From NCBI GenBank assembly GCA_949317995.1, contig OX439040.1, forward strand, positions 23,617,830 through 23,681,829: a stretch of 64,000 nucleotides of DNA. The letters are read 5' to 3'. Below the pieces are notes generated by a model. That model was not told the DNA's origin and did not search any database. It saw only the letters and a list, made by a program, of their open reading frames with translations. Below are positions 35,750 through 47,388 of the stretch, one piece after another (position 1 is the first letter of the stretch; the number at the start of each line of letters is the position of its first letter). Source of the DNA: Acholoe squamosa. Lineage: Eukaryota; Annelida; Polychaeta; Phyllodocida; Polynoidae. The translations under genes were made by a program, and so were the position numbers.

Positions 35750-36326
35750 TTATTACTACAAATGCGGTACGTGCCTGCCGAATGGAATAGCACAAGCACC
35801 AATAACCTTCACTAAAGTTCTGAAACCTGCATTCTTGTTTTGGTTACATAGTTGACACTTTCATTATGGGGGAAACAGCACAGCAATGCCCTGACACCAT
35901 AGCAGACATTAACACTGGCCCGGTGTCCAATGGCCAGTAGTTTTGGCTGCGGGCCAGTGATTCTTTCGGAAATTCCTTTGAAATTGGCCATTTGGCCAGT
36001 AGAATATTTGAAAATACATTGCTATATACTAGACTATTGGCCTGGGTGGCCAATGGTGCGAAATGTTATTGTCTACCCCTGCCATAGTTAAACTACAAAA
36101 GTTGCTAGTAAACTCAAAATTCACCCAAACAAGAGTGTAGTTACACCAACCAAACAGCTCACCTTTTTGGGTTATGTCATAGACCCAACCACTATGACAG
36201 TTAAACCCAGAAAGGAAAAGGTCAAAAAGTTCAAAGACCTGGAGGCACAACTCTTGAATAAAAGAAAAGTTGTTATCAGAGAGGTAGCAAGACTAGTGGG
36301 TCTTATGGTAGACCACTCTTAAAAGT
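35750..36326 (+). pseudogene. DIRS reverse transcriptase, middle segment
   Basis: The frame resumes with CLPNGIAQAPITFTKVLKP. After a shift comes YIVDTFIMGE, the place of the YxDD catalytic box, where the first Asp is replaced by Val. A short insertion (about 35917-36083) follows. The RT thumb then reads KIHPNKSVVTPTKQLTFLG, next VKPRKEKVKKF and REVARLVGLMV, where the reading is cut by the element at 36327. The motifs and order are those of DIRS RTs. Frameshifts, stops and the catalytic change make it dead. Confidence 0.75.
35917..36083. mobile_element. short insertion in the DIRS RT (GGCC-rich MITE-like)
   Basis: About 165 bp interrupts the RT between 'gcagacattaacact' and 'agttaaactacaaaag'. 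It contains several TGGCCAGTAG / GGCCAATGG words in both orientations. The boundaries are approximate and no target duplication was recognised. Confidence 0.4.
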
Positions 36327-37133
36327 CTACTGTAAACATAGAAACGTCTACGCAGCTAATCTTTCATGCGCATAGCATAGATGGACATTTCAGCGAATCA
36401 TATTTTCACGCACCTACTGATATTGCATAATACCCAGCCCCCCCTCCCTCACACACCTACCTACCAGGTACACACGTGTTGGGTGTGGGAAAGGCCTGGC
36501 ACCCCAGCGGGGGGGGGGGGGGTATAGTCTTCCTTTTCTGCCACTGTGAGAGTCTGACTACTCTACGTATTTGGAAAAAGCTGCACAATGAAAGCCCCTC
36601 TACCACCCTTTATTTCTGTTCTATGGAAGCTCTACATAGATGGCCCACAACCGCCCCTGGCATTTCTACCCTTAGCCTGCAGTTGCTATGGGCGTATTGG
36701 GTGTTAGCCTTGGCTTTTCACACTTTGGGGCCACAGTAGCATCATGCATTGTTTTAGTGATGTGTTATCATTGTGTTACAGTGTATGGGTAGTGTTTGGA
36801 AAGGGGTAGGTGAGGACAGGGGCATGTGAGACGGTCTTTGTAATTGTTTAGACAATGGGCTAATATCCTGAGCAGAAAGGTACTGCCTCATGTGTTTGCA
36901 GACAGTCCGTGGTGCTGGCACAGTGATGAAGAGGTTATAGAATGCTGGCTTTGTTCTTAAGGTATATATTGAGAAAACCTTCAAGGAAGAGAGTGCTTTA
37001 CATCATTGGAAAGCTTCTTTTCTTTTTCTTTTTTTTGCAAAACGTTCACACACATTATACTTTAGCACATGTGGGTAGGTGTGCTAATTGCGCTAAGATA
37101 AGTACTGAGCCAAAGTTCCTATGTTTACAGTAG
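36327..37133. mobile_element. 807-bp TIR element inside the DIRS RT
   Basis: Perfect 15-bp inverted ends, CTACTGTAAACATAG at 36327-36341 and its complement at 37119-37133, sit exactly where the RT sequence breaks and resumes. No transposase was found. Poly-G and poly-T runs lie inside. The superfamily is undetermined. Confidence 0.65.
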
Positions 37134-37950
37134 ATTATGGGGAGGCCCATTACAGACGTCTTGAGTTAGACAAGACAACGGCTCTAAGTAGAAATAGAGG
37201 TAACTTTGAGGCAAAGATGGAAATCTCCTATGAAGGACAAGAAGACATCTTTTGGTGGCTAGAAAGACTAGACTCAGGCTTTTGTAGTCTGATCTTTCTA
37301 CAGCCTGTGACTGCAGTTATAACTGACTCTTCAGACAATGGTTAGGGAGCAGTATGTGGAAATGAAAGGACAAGAGGCCTATGGTCTCTCAAAGAGAGAG
37401 AAAACCATACAAACATCAAAGAAAGTATGGCAGTACTGCTAAGCTTACAGATTTATGCAAAACAGTATCCTAACAAAACGATCAGATGCCTGTCTGACAA
37501 CACTACAGCAGTAGCATATGTAAATCAGAAAGGGGGCTCCAAAAAACCAGCCTTGTTATGGCATAGCAAAAACTATATGGGAATTCTGTGAGAACAGAGA
37601 CCTATGGGTCAAAGCAGCTCACATTCCAGGCAAGGAAAATGAGGAGGCACACAGATAATCTAGAATTGCAGGGCATACTGAGTGGGAACTACCTGACTCA
37701 GCCTTTGAACAGATTCAAATGAAATTGGGACATCACAGTAATAGTATAGACCTATTTGCTTCCAGACTAGCATTCAAATTAGACAATTTTTACAGCTGGC
37801 TACCGGACCCCAAGGCAGCTGACACAGATGCACTGTCTTTACCTTGGCCTAATGATTATTATGCTTTCCCTCCTTTCAGCCTAACCTGAGAGTCACACAG
37901 AAGGCCCTAGCAGAGGGTGTGGAAGGGATGATTGTGATGCCCAACTGGGC
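37134..37950 (+). pseudogene. DIRS RT end and RNase H remnant
   Basis: The sequence opens with GEAHYRRLELDKTTAL and EDIFWWLERL, the DIRS RT/RNase H connection. RNase H follows with AVITDSSDNG, then a TAG in place of an expected Trp, GAVCGNERTRGLWS, the Glu-containing NIKESMAVLLSLQIYA and SDNTTAVAYVNQKGG. After about 37570 the frame is broken by several stops. Sequence to about 37950 probably still belongs to this ORF (AWLPDP/LDLF-like pieces). Confidence 0.7.
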
Positions 37951-38033
37951 GGCGCAACCTTAGTACGGCCTACTGAATAGGACAGCGAAGTCAATGCTGA
38001 GACACCACTGAGGAACCCAGTCACAGGAGAACT

Positions 38034-38968
38034 GTGGCACCTAGACCTTGTTGCATGGAGGATCTAGAACATGCACTACAGGCTCAGGGTGCCACACCCA
38101 CTACCATTCGTCTATATATGTCGTCATGGAGTAAGTGCACCAAAACACAATACAATGTAAACTTGAAAAAGTGGACAAAATGTTGTGTAGAAAACAAAAT
38201 ACACCCTATAAAAGCCCACACATATGAAAGCTATGAACTTCTTTTCTAGAGTTAGATCAATATGGTAGAACCCTAGATTCACACCAAGATGTTTGTAGAC
38301 AACTCTGTAGCTAGGCCTCCCAAGGCCAGATATACTCACACTTGGGACGTAGATATAGTACTGACTATGCTTAAGTCTTGGCATCCTTTGGAAGACTTGA
38401 GTTATAAACATTTGACATATAAAACTGTTTTGCTGTTGGCATTAGCAACAACACAAAGAGTTCGGACTTTATATGCTTTTTAAAGTCAGCTAAATAGTAT
38501 TCACTGATGATGAGGTAATAATACTGGTGGACAAACAATTGAAACACACCAAGAAGGGAAAACCTTTAGAAAGGTTTCATGTCTACAAGTTTTGAGACAA
38601 GGCACTATGCCCCTACAGAACTTTAAAGAGATATCTTAAAGTAACCAAACCCTTCAGGGAAGGTGGCAAGGACAAACTTTGGTTGTCACTATGTAACACC
38701 AAAAAACAGGTGGACTGTACTTCTGTGTCCAGATGGATCAAAGACACCATTTGGGAAGCCGGTGTTCCCAAACACTTAGGCACACTCAACTAGAGGATCC
38801 TCTGTATCTCAGGCAGATTACAGCAAACTACCTGTGGATTATATCCTGAAACAGGGCAGATGGACCAATGCCGTAACCTTCGCTAGGTTCTACAAGAGGT
38901 CCATCCACAAGGACCATGGCAGCACAAACCAGTCTACAGTGCTCTCCAGGGTTTCCAGCACACAATAA
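38034..38968 (+). pseudogene. DIRS tyrosine recombinase remnant
   Basis: The N-terminal SAM-like part (TTIRLYMSSWSKCTKTQYNV, 38100-38160) is followed by a shortened middle. The catalytic domain then has YKTVLLLALATTQRVRTLYA (catalytic Arg), the H-x-x-R box in HSTRGSSVSQA, the Trp in KQGRWTNAVTF and the Tyr in ARFYKRS, ending at TAA about 38966. All R-H-R-W-Y positions can be read, but in different frames and with stops. About 40 residues seem deleted after 38250. Such recombinases insert DIRS DNA without the usual integrase. Confidence 0.8.
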
Positions 38969-39656
38969 GGTAATTACACATTTCTATGTTGTCATTACCA
39001 GCTGGGTAACAAGGCAGCTTTCAAATCTCTGGTGTGATTATTTCGTCAGCATAGCAACCAGACATAAACTTAATAAGTTTAACAAGACTTACCTTGGTAA
39101 TAGGTGAAGTTTGATTTAAAGTTTATAAGGGTTGCTTAACTGCCGATGTAGAGAACAAAGGTCCCACCCGATTTGATCAAAGAATTTAATGGCTGTAATC
39201 AAATCTGTTAGCTGACATAACTTACTAATAAGTGAATCAACCGACTTATTGAAGACCGATATATCGAGTAATATTCCTCAGAAAATAGGGACCCACAATC
39301 CCCAAACACGAGAGGGTATTCCCTAGAATCCCGACCAGATGAGACTGGGTTTCCTTGATGCACTGGAAAATTCACCTCACTTGAAAATCCCATTAACCCA
39401 TTGAGCTAGGATGCTTTTGCTAAAATATCTGTCCTTGCTCTGCCCCAGGAATTTTGTAATAAATTGTTTAAATGAGTTCTGTGTATTTCCAACTAAGATA
39501 ACATGAAATAAATACAAAGGTTCACTCGTAGGGTCTGATGACCCCTCAGTCAGACCCACTAAGAATATGCAGATGCGGTTTATGATGTATGTTATTTCCC
39601 GTGGTCAATCTTTTTGAAAATTTTGGATCCAACCCAGTCCTCGGCTAGTCCCTTTA
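38969..39656 (+). other. gene-less interval after the DIRS element
   Basis: Expected place of the DIRS right terminal repeats. I could not identify them and no ORF is supported. Confidence 0.35.
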
Positions 39657-39983
39657 GGGAGTGATCATTTTTTAACAACAGGGGCGGGAGGGGGTGGGGT
39701 TGGTGGATTTGCGCGTGAACACATGAAAAAATTTCGACTCCCCCTCTTGGGGGAGGGAAATTTTTTTTTGGCCCCCCGTAATGGCCGAAAATCACGTGCG
39801 AATGTGCCCTTTTAACCTATAGTAACACGCGGGGTTTTCCACTGAAAACAGGTGAAATTATTTTGACTCCCCCATCAGAGGGGTTGAAAAAATTCTGACC
39901 CCCCCGTTCAAGGGGTCGAAAAAATTCTGACCCCCTCCTCAAACCTACCAGCCCCCCCCCCGTTGTTAAAAATGATCACTCCC
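39657..39983. mobile_element. MITE with TTA target duplication (GGGAGTGATCA family, copy 2)
   Basis: The ends GGGAGTGATCATTTTTTA and its complement are flanked by TTA (39654-39656 and 39984-39986). Interior words (aaaaattctgaccccc, aaaatcacgtgcgaatg) match the element at 6406. Confidence 0.75.
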
Positions 39984-40059
39984 TTAGCATTGACTCCAGG
40001 ATTTTCAGATGCCGAGCCCTGCTTCTAAGAGAGGTTTTACGATATCTATCGTTTAGGAC

Positions 40060-41005
40060 CCACACAAAGTTAGAGAAATGTTGTGGTGTGAATAAGTATA
40101 AACACTCACTCACACACAACCTAGATCATGAAATAATACTTGGCACATGTATTGAAGTAAACCATTCGCAGTAATGTTTGATTGTATATGTGTATTATGA
40201 AATTATAGACTTTGTCTATGCGAGGGGAATGCACAATAAATAATTTATATGTAAGAACAAGATATATGCTTATGACTAAGTGCACTGAGTGCACCAGATG
40301 AACTGCTCCTCTGGCATGTGAGGTGGATGATGAGCAATCATGTAACAGGAACTGTGGGACTGATTCATATGTGTATAGCCCCATACTGATTCATGGGGAT
40401 TTACCAGAGTGACTCTGCAGGACTGACTCATGTTATATGAATAGATGATGACACACAGGGATTTCCCAGAGTTACTCATGAGTGTATAAATAGACAGTGA
40501 CTAACAGGGTTTTCCCCATAGTGACTAAACCATGCATTATTCACACCAGGATGTAGGAGAGGTGTTGCCTTCCTATAAAAGACCAATTAAACTCCTACCC
40601 AAGGGAGGGATGTAGTCACTTGCTCTGCTGGACTGGAGGCAACACTGTGTTACCATGACAGGAATAAGACTTGGATTATTGGCCTATGAACTCACAAGTA
40701 CCTACATGGAGATAGTGATGGTGAGATTGTCACTCTGTGGCTTCACAGCATTGGACACACTATATGACTATGGAGACTAGTGTGGACTCTATTTGGATTC
40801 AGCATGTATTGAGATGAGAGTATAATATCTGTGCATTCCCCATGAACATTACAGACTTTGACATTCAGGTTATGTTCAAGGATGTTTGTTGGTATTTGTG
40901 GTTATGGTAATAAATGTATGAATAACACTTTACCTCTCAGGAGTGCTCTTTGTCCGGTACAGTGTGAGCATGTATTGGACATATACAACTAGTTTCCCTA
41001 ACATC
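40060..41005 (+). promoter_or_regulatory. LTR-like region with TATA box and polyA signal
   Basis: CCTATAAAAGACC at about 40574 is a strong TATA box. GTAATAAATGTATG near 40907 is a polyadenylation-type signal in the same orientation, followed by a T/GT-rich segment. This order (TATA then AATAAA about 330 bp later, no ORF) resembles a solo LTR. The ends are not defined and no duplicate was found in the window. Confidence 0.3.
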
Positions 41006-43885
41006 AAGCTCATATACAATCTCGAAGACACAACCAAACCATTCGAGAACAGAAACCTAGGTCAAGGGGAAGATATTGTAACTATTAATAAAACCATAGT
41101 GTTGTAGATTTTAATACAATAGTAGAGAATAGTCCTGTGAGACATGGCGCGGCGACTTGTAATCTTGTGTCTAGTTTCAGTTGGTGAGACAGATAGGGCA
41201 TACTATCATCTGGGCTTTTGGTAGTATATAGCACAAATTCAACCTGAACTACCCACTGCAGCTAAGTACTAATAGTCTGTAGACTGTCCATTCTGCATGC
41301 ACCTCACTCAGCTGCCACAGGGACCTGTCTTATTCAATGTTCAATGCCATAGTCAACAGGAGTGTCATTATGAGTGTACACTGTCTCAGATTGCCAGGAG
41401 CCTGCTCTGCCCCCCCCCCTCCCACACACACACATCCAACTGCCAATCACTTGTAATAGTCTGTACCTCGTCACGGGCCAGTGGTCAGCAAGCCGGATCA
41501 CTCCACCTCTCTTTAGAGGGGGAGCACAGTGTAAGTACCCTGGTGTACATACATGTTTTCAGTGTTCCACAAAATCGTTTATATAATGAAAGGAGTAATC
41601 AAATTAATCTTTCATCACCAATAGTAGATACATATTCTGAGATAGCATTATTTCAATGTAAACTAAAAATTTTACACAGAAAAGAATGTAGCAGTTCCAC
41701 AAGGTGGCCTTACACTTCAACCTCCTCTGATTTACAAAAATGCACATATGACAACACACTTTAGCAATGATTTCTCCATAGAGATCTTTGACAGTGAATA
41801 CTTTGTTCAAATACAGAAAATATGATCCAATTGTACCATAACCCACTGAGATAAAACCTGTACTACATATATATATAGTAGTTTCAAAACGAACAATTCT
41901 AAAACAAAGGCTACAGGGATGCATTTCTGAATCTTAAAATGCTCTAATGCTAATCTGCCATAGGGCTCCAAATGATGAAATGTCTTATCTGCGAATAAAA
42001 TCAAAAGTATGAGATATATTCTGAAAATTCCTTCACTGATAAGTAAAGTACACACACTGTTGTTATTACATTAGAATAGTGAGCAGGAATAGTCCATAGC
42101 AGAGGAACCACAAACAAATATAGATTGCAAAGCCTCCCTATCCCTTACACCGTGGCGACTGTGAACCATACACTAGTCTACTCATCTCACGAGTAGTACT
42201 CACTAGTCGCCGCGCTAAAAACAGATGTATGTGAAAGTTCAAATAGTTTTACCCATTAACAGAAGGAAAATACCTAATTACTTAATTAATTGTCTCTTTT
42301 ATTCATTTCAGTCTCTAAACAGTATCTTAGTCTCCATGGAATATAAAACAAAATTCTACACAACTGCTTAAACAATAAAATCATGATAACTCTCTCAATG
42401 TTATAGCAAAATACATTTTGTTGGGAATTCCTGTGGATTTTAATGCTAGAAATTGTCAATGGGCTTTCATGTCGTAATACTGCACACTACCAATAGCATC
42501 TATTTAGGGTCACATCAATTATTGGACAATGTAAAACTGGTCATCATGTCTTTTAATTCTTTATTTGATTTCATTGAACTGACAAAACTGGTACGTGGAC
42601 AAAAATTTGATTTTTTTTTCTCGTCCGCTTCAAAACTTCATCTGACGCCACGTACAACCAGACAAAGAGTATGGATATTGATAAAAGGGACATGGTGGCT
42701 TAGATTATCATTAATATTGTTGTTATTTCTGGTATCATCATCATTTTGAAATGAAACATCTATACAAAAGCTAACATCTTATGTTTGAAGATTACAATGA
42801 ACGGGTCCATGCAGAACAACACGTAGCGACAGACACACAACATCCATATCCAGTATCAGTACTCGCCAAGCTGATGATTTGGGGTGATGCGTCATAGTAA
42901 TATGTACAAAATATACACTTCTGTTTTATATATATAATAATATAGGTGCCACATACATACACCCTCAGTCAGCCCCGCTCCAGGACTTGGCTTCTTCTAC
43001 CAAGGCTTTTTTCTTCTTTCTTATTATGATTCTATTTACAATTAGACACCTTTGTTCACTCGTCATATGTATTTTTTCTTATTCAATAAACTAAACACAT
43101 TTCCATTTCTCACTTCACTTATGTGCTTATCAATACATATATGTATATAATGAAAGAAATAAATCTTGGCCATTACTGCAAGGTATGGCTACCATGCTAT
43201 GACAATGACATGTCACAGACATGCACTGTATGGTTTGACATTAGCCATCGCTTACTTTCACACGCGCACATTTGTACACTTTACAAGAGCGTTAATTACT
43301 CTGGGAAACTTGACAAAATTACAATTTCTTCCTAGAACATGTTCCTACTGTCCAATTAACACACAACAAAACTCCAGCGAATGATTTTTGACAAAAAGCT
43401 TGACTTCAGAATTCCTACCCTCAATATGTTACCATAATATAGCTTTTAACCCAACTATTTTCTATGTATACAAATATTAAAACCAGCACATTTAGACCAA
43501 CTCCCACCCTCTCATTTGAAACTCAGTGCATCTGTCTTTACAGTGAGAGCAGCCAATTATTATGTTTAAAAATTACAAATATGACTACAATTTTTAACAT
43601 TACATTGTCGTCGTCTTCTATTGAGTGATAAGATCTGAAGGATCAAATGACGTAATATCTTTTTTTTTCCTTGGCGAGTCACATGGCAGGGTGCAATGTG
43701 CATGTACCAAGACACATCTGTGATAAATTGTTGCGCATAGCTCATCACCTGGCTAATAACGCTAAATACATACATTGCACTCTACCACTGCCATCAACCA
43801 CCCCTTTTATAGCATCCCCATACCTCAGTAGGTTCTATCAAATATCCAGGTATTTTGGATTGGCCATAACCTCGTGATTAACTTG
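41006..43885 (+). other. gene-less interval
   Basis: No supported gene. The longest frame (41297-41764) is not convincing. GCGCGGCGACT at about 41146 reappears inverted near 42208, with ACTAGT-rich sequence beside it. Confidence 0.35.
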
Positions 43886-43967
43886 TTTTAACCCCTCCCA
43901 CCCCATAAAGCAGGATTTGCACGCAGATCCCATAGATTAACAGAAATCCAGGGGTGAAAGGGTTAGA
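43886..43967. mobile_element. short TIR element (TTTTAACCCCTC family)
   Basis: The ends TTTTAACCCCTCCCACCCC and GGGGTGAAAGGGTTAGA are inverted and imperfect over about 82 bp. It resembles the larger elements at 44650 and 46015. Confidence 0.4.
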
Positions 43968-44649
43968 CTATGGGTATGTGTTCGTTCATTTGTTGTTGCT
44001 AAGGGTAGAGAAGTGTGCGTCATTTGTCAATATTAGTGCTTGTGCTTGGACCGTCACTTTAATACAGCACTCGTTCTTTCACTTCTTGAATCACTCATAC
44101 ATCATGACCTAACACATATACACCTATATACATGGGACATTCGCACCGTTTGAATTCACTTCCATCCCCACAACTCTCCTACCCATCAGAGCACACACCT
44201 TCCCCTGCTCCTCCCCAGGTCAAAATTTTTGAAGGGTAAACCCAAGGGGGTTTGCCTATTTAAGGGGTAAATTGTAATCTTTTTTTTTAAGCGGCGGGGG
44301 GATATAGAGAAACCTAGAGTGTACAAAATGTCACTTAGGTGTCCTTAAAGACAAGTAAACTTGGAAGGTTTTACTTGGATTGATTCGACTGATTTCCTCT
44401 GCTGTTTCCAATAAATGAATTTTGATTATTTTTCTTGGCTGATACCTGGGCTGCTGATGGCACTTTTTAGAATATGAAACTGTTGAGATAGTAATACTTC
44501 TGTACATCTGGACAAGGCAATGCATTTATGAATGGAATCTAAGAAGTCCAAAGATATTGTCCAAAGCACTGAATCACCAACTATTAGTTTTTTGGGCAAA
44601 ATTGACATTTTTTTGCATTGTATTTTTCTATGATTTTGTGTTTGACTTG

Positions 44650-44864
44650 TTTAACTCTTTAAAGGCGGCAGGATGCTTTAAAGCACTTTTCTCATTTGTT
44701 AAAACGGAACACCATGTGCGTAGTCACGCATTCCTAAAATTCGCAAACCTAAAAGGCTGCACAATGTACTTATGCAAGGCGAGGTCCTCTCTGGTATGGT
44801 GTTAGCACCTCCTGATTGCTAAACATGAAGTCTTGAAGCACCATGCCATCATTAAAGGGTTAAA
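44650..44864. mobile_element. MITE (TTTAACYCTTTAA family), copy 1
   Basis: It begins TTTAACTCTTTAAAGGCGG and ends CATCATTAAAGGGTTAAA, an inverted match. Inner words 'gcaggatgcttt' and 'gaagcaccatgcc' continue the inverted pairing. Confidence 0.55.
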
Positions 44865-46014
44865 CTTTAATAAATGGCTATCACACTTGCCATCCTTCTG
44901 CAACGTTGCTACTTTGTTTCTACCTTTGGTTGTATATTTAGTTACAGAGTAAATCAAAGCAACCCTACAGGTGCTTCAGGTACCTCTATCATCCTCGCAG
45001 GTAATCCTGTGTGGGCAGCATAGTACTTTAATGCACTTGGCCTTTTCGCCATAACACGGCATAAATGCAGCACAAAGTTGGTCAGCTTGCATACTTAAGT
45101 CCTTTGGGCACTTAGCTATCTAGCATTGTGTTCCTGCAAAGGGGCAAAAGTCCATGAAGCCTTTTAACGTCTTGCAGTCCTTAAAGATTGATATCAAACA
45201 CATTGTTACAAAGAGTTCAGAGACACACCGAGAACATCAGACACGCAAACAGACCCTTACAGGCGGTGCTTAAAAAGACATGCACATCGGGTTTGGGTTG
45301 TGTAGTGTACACATGTGGGCTGATGCACAGATACAGTTAGCACTTTGGTGGTATAGCGTTATCTGAAACAAGGGTGCACAAATCAACAAATTCTGTCCAG
45401 GCAACATAACCCAGCATGAGTTTAGAGTTGGTAACAAATACACTTGTTATTCAGTTTGTGCACACAAGTCAAGATCGAATTGATTCTACAAAGGGAACAG
45501 AATTTAAAGCAGAATTTTCTTTCTTTTTGACACATTGCCAGGGTCACTTTTGTAAGTGTGGTATTAAGATTAGAGGTACATGGTACAGTATAAGTGTTAA
45601 GCCTGTACCTGTGGTAGAATAATACAAACACATATTGATCAGTGGATCTACTTCTTTTTTCTTTTAGCAGAAACCTATGGTCGACACATCGCACCTGAAG
45701 TCAGTCTACATCATGTTACCTTCCATACTGTACTTACTACATTACTGACCAATGCCAACATGCAGATACCACTCAATACAACTTGACAATGTGCCCCACC
45801 AGTGGGTAAAGTACTTTACAGCTACACCACCTTAAAAAAATTCTCTCAGGATACCTTTGATGTCCCTTGTCAGATGCACAAGAACAAACACTTATGAAAA
45901 GCATACTGCAGGCCCATCTGACTCATAGGAGAAACTTTTTGGTCAAATTTGTGTCAGACACTAGGTTCTGTCAAAGGCAAAAACGGTCACCTGTACGTCG
46001 CTATGCTTCTCTCA
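44865..46014 (+). other. gene-less interval, possibly downstream of the CK1 gene
   Basis: No recognisable gene. It may include downstream flank of the - strand kinase gene. Confidence 0.3.
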
Positions 46015-46262
46015 TTTAACCCTTTAAGGAGAGCACGATGCCTGAAGCGTCATATGCAACTGCTATGACATACCAATGCAGCACTGGCGAATAGCTTGTC
46101 AGTGACACATTGCTGCATCATATCAAGCCTTCAGGATGCTATCAACTCTGTAGATTGTTATGATGAATGAATGCAATACCCAGTTACCCAACAGGGTCAC
46201 ATTCAAGCACCACAGAAAGGGTATAGTTTATTAACACATTATGCGACACTTAATGGGTTAAA
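46015..46262. mobile_element. MITE (TTTAACYCTTTAA family), copy 2
   Basis: It begins TTTAACCCTTTAAGGAGAGC and ends CACTTAATGGGTTAAA, the inverted match, with TCA on both sides as a possible 3-bp duplication. Interior 'gatgcctgaagc' words recall copy 1 at 44650. Confidence 0.55.
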
Positions 46263-47388
46263 TCATCCCGGCTGTGGGAAAGTGCAGTGCGAGGGGGGAA
46301 GCCAACCAGGGCTTTTGCTCTCTCTCAAAAAAGCACATTATATCAGTTAGTCCCAGCACTGCACACAAATGCTTGAGCTGGCATTACACACAGTAATTTC
46401 TTTTTACGGACACATAAAAATGTACGTTCAGAACTCATAAGTGACAAAATCAAAGGGAGGGGCAGGGCATACTCGCGACCCGGCCTGGAATCAAGACGTA
46501 CGAGGAGACTGGACTTTCCAGTCTGTAGTGACGAGGCCCCTCTGCACATTATGAAAACATATCTAAAATAGAGTGTACACAAATCTATTCAGTCATATCA
46601 TCTGTGTTGTTATATATAACTGGTATGGTCCTCCAATGCACTGGGCCTTATAGTAAGGTATCTTTGGGAGGTCACAATCATGTTCCCCCTTTACAAGGCA
46701 GGTGAGTTCATCTTTTTATTTCTATATTGTCTATATTCTCTCTTTAAACATATGATAAGAGAACATTGTAAACCCTGCCTTTGCAACGACAAGTTGTAGT
46801 CTCCCTTGCAGAACCTTTGACTAGGACTTGTTTTGACTCCTTACTGACACCCATATTCGGGGTCAGTAGGGACGACAATGGATGATGTTTGGCAACTCCT
46901 GCAGGGGGTAGTACAAAGTAAAGGCACCTGGGCCTAGGTCCGTATGTAGTAAATTCCATAAGTGTTCCTGCGCTTGTCCTTATGCCAACCTCTCAACACC
47001 AAGGCCACACACATTTGATATCTGTGTAGCGTGCAGCTGTTTAGTCCATGACAAGGCCTACTACCGGTTCCTTCAAACGCATTCCCGAAGCCCCCGCCCA
47101 TGCCTAGCACCACATTGATCACGAGTGGACATCTAGGCATGGGCCTATCACATAAAAGGGCACCATACAAATATACACAGTTTCCCAGTTGTCAGTGCAG
47201 TGCACCAGTATCCTCAATTCATGGTGTCCTTTCGACTGGACGCTGTGTCTACCCCTCGTGGACAAAATCCTCTGAGGGGGGATAGCGACTCAGTCATCAT
47301 CTGCAGAGGCAAACTGTATGGGGAGTTGGAGTAGTCGTGGTATGTTTATATACAAACAAGTACCCAGGAGGAATCAGGGAGTGGGGGA
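46263..47388 (-). other. 3' flank / probable 3' UTR of the CK1 gene
   Basis: Sequence directly downstream of the kinase stop codon on the - strand. No other ORF is convincing. I did not find one clear polyA signal close to the stop. Confidence 0.35.

Larger units (their letters stand above)
12325..38968 (+). mobile_element. DIRS-like tyrosine-recombinase retrotransposon, broken by nested insertions
   Basis: Five protein remnants read in DIRS order on the + strand: gag, RT, RNase H, then tyrosine recombinase. They are separated by later insertions: about 13.55-19.13 kb (LINE with SGNH and NADAR sequences), 19.52-35.75 kb (composite), about 35.92-36.08 kb and 36327-37133. Removing these leaves roughly 4.5-5 kb of element, in the usual range for DIRS coding regions. 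Frameshifts and stops are scattered through all parts, so this is an old inactive copy. The terminal repeats were not located. The left end lies somewhere in 11.8-12.3 kb and the right end after 38968. Confidence 0.75.

Noticed and set aside
40290..40560. Loose repeats of 'gggatttaccagagtgact' type as a tandem array
   Set aside because: Three similar phrases (near 40397, 40459 and 40507), but spacing and identity are too poor to call a satellite.
41297..41764. 155-aa + strand ORF (HLTQLPQGPVLFN...)
   Set aside because: The short LPQGP resembles an RT word, but the rest has no domain, low-complexity Pro/His runs and many Cys without pattern. Not enough to call a gene.
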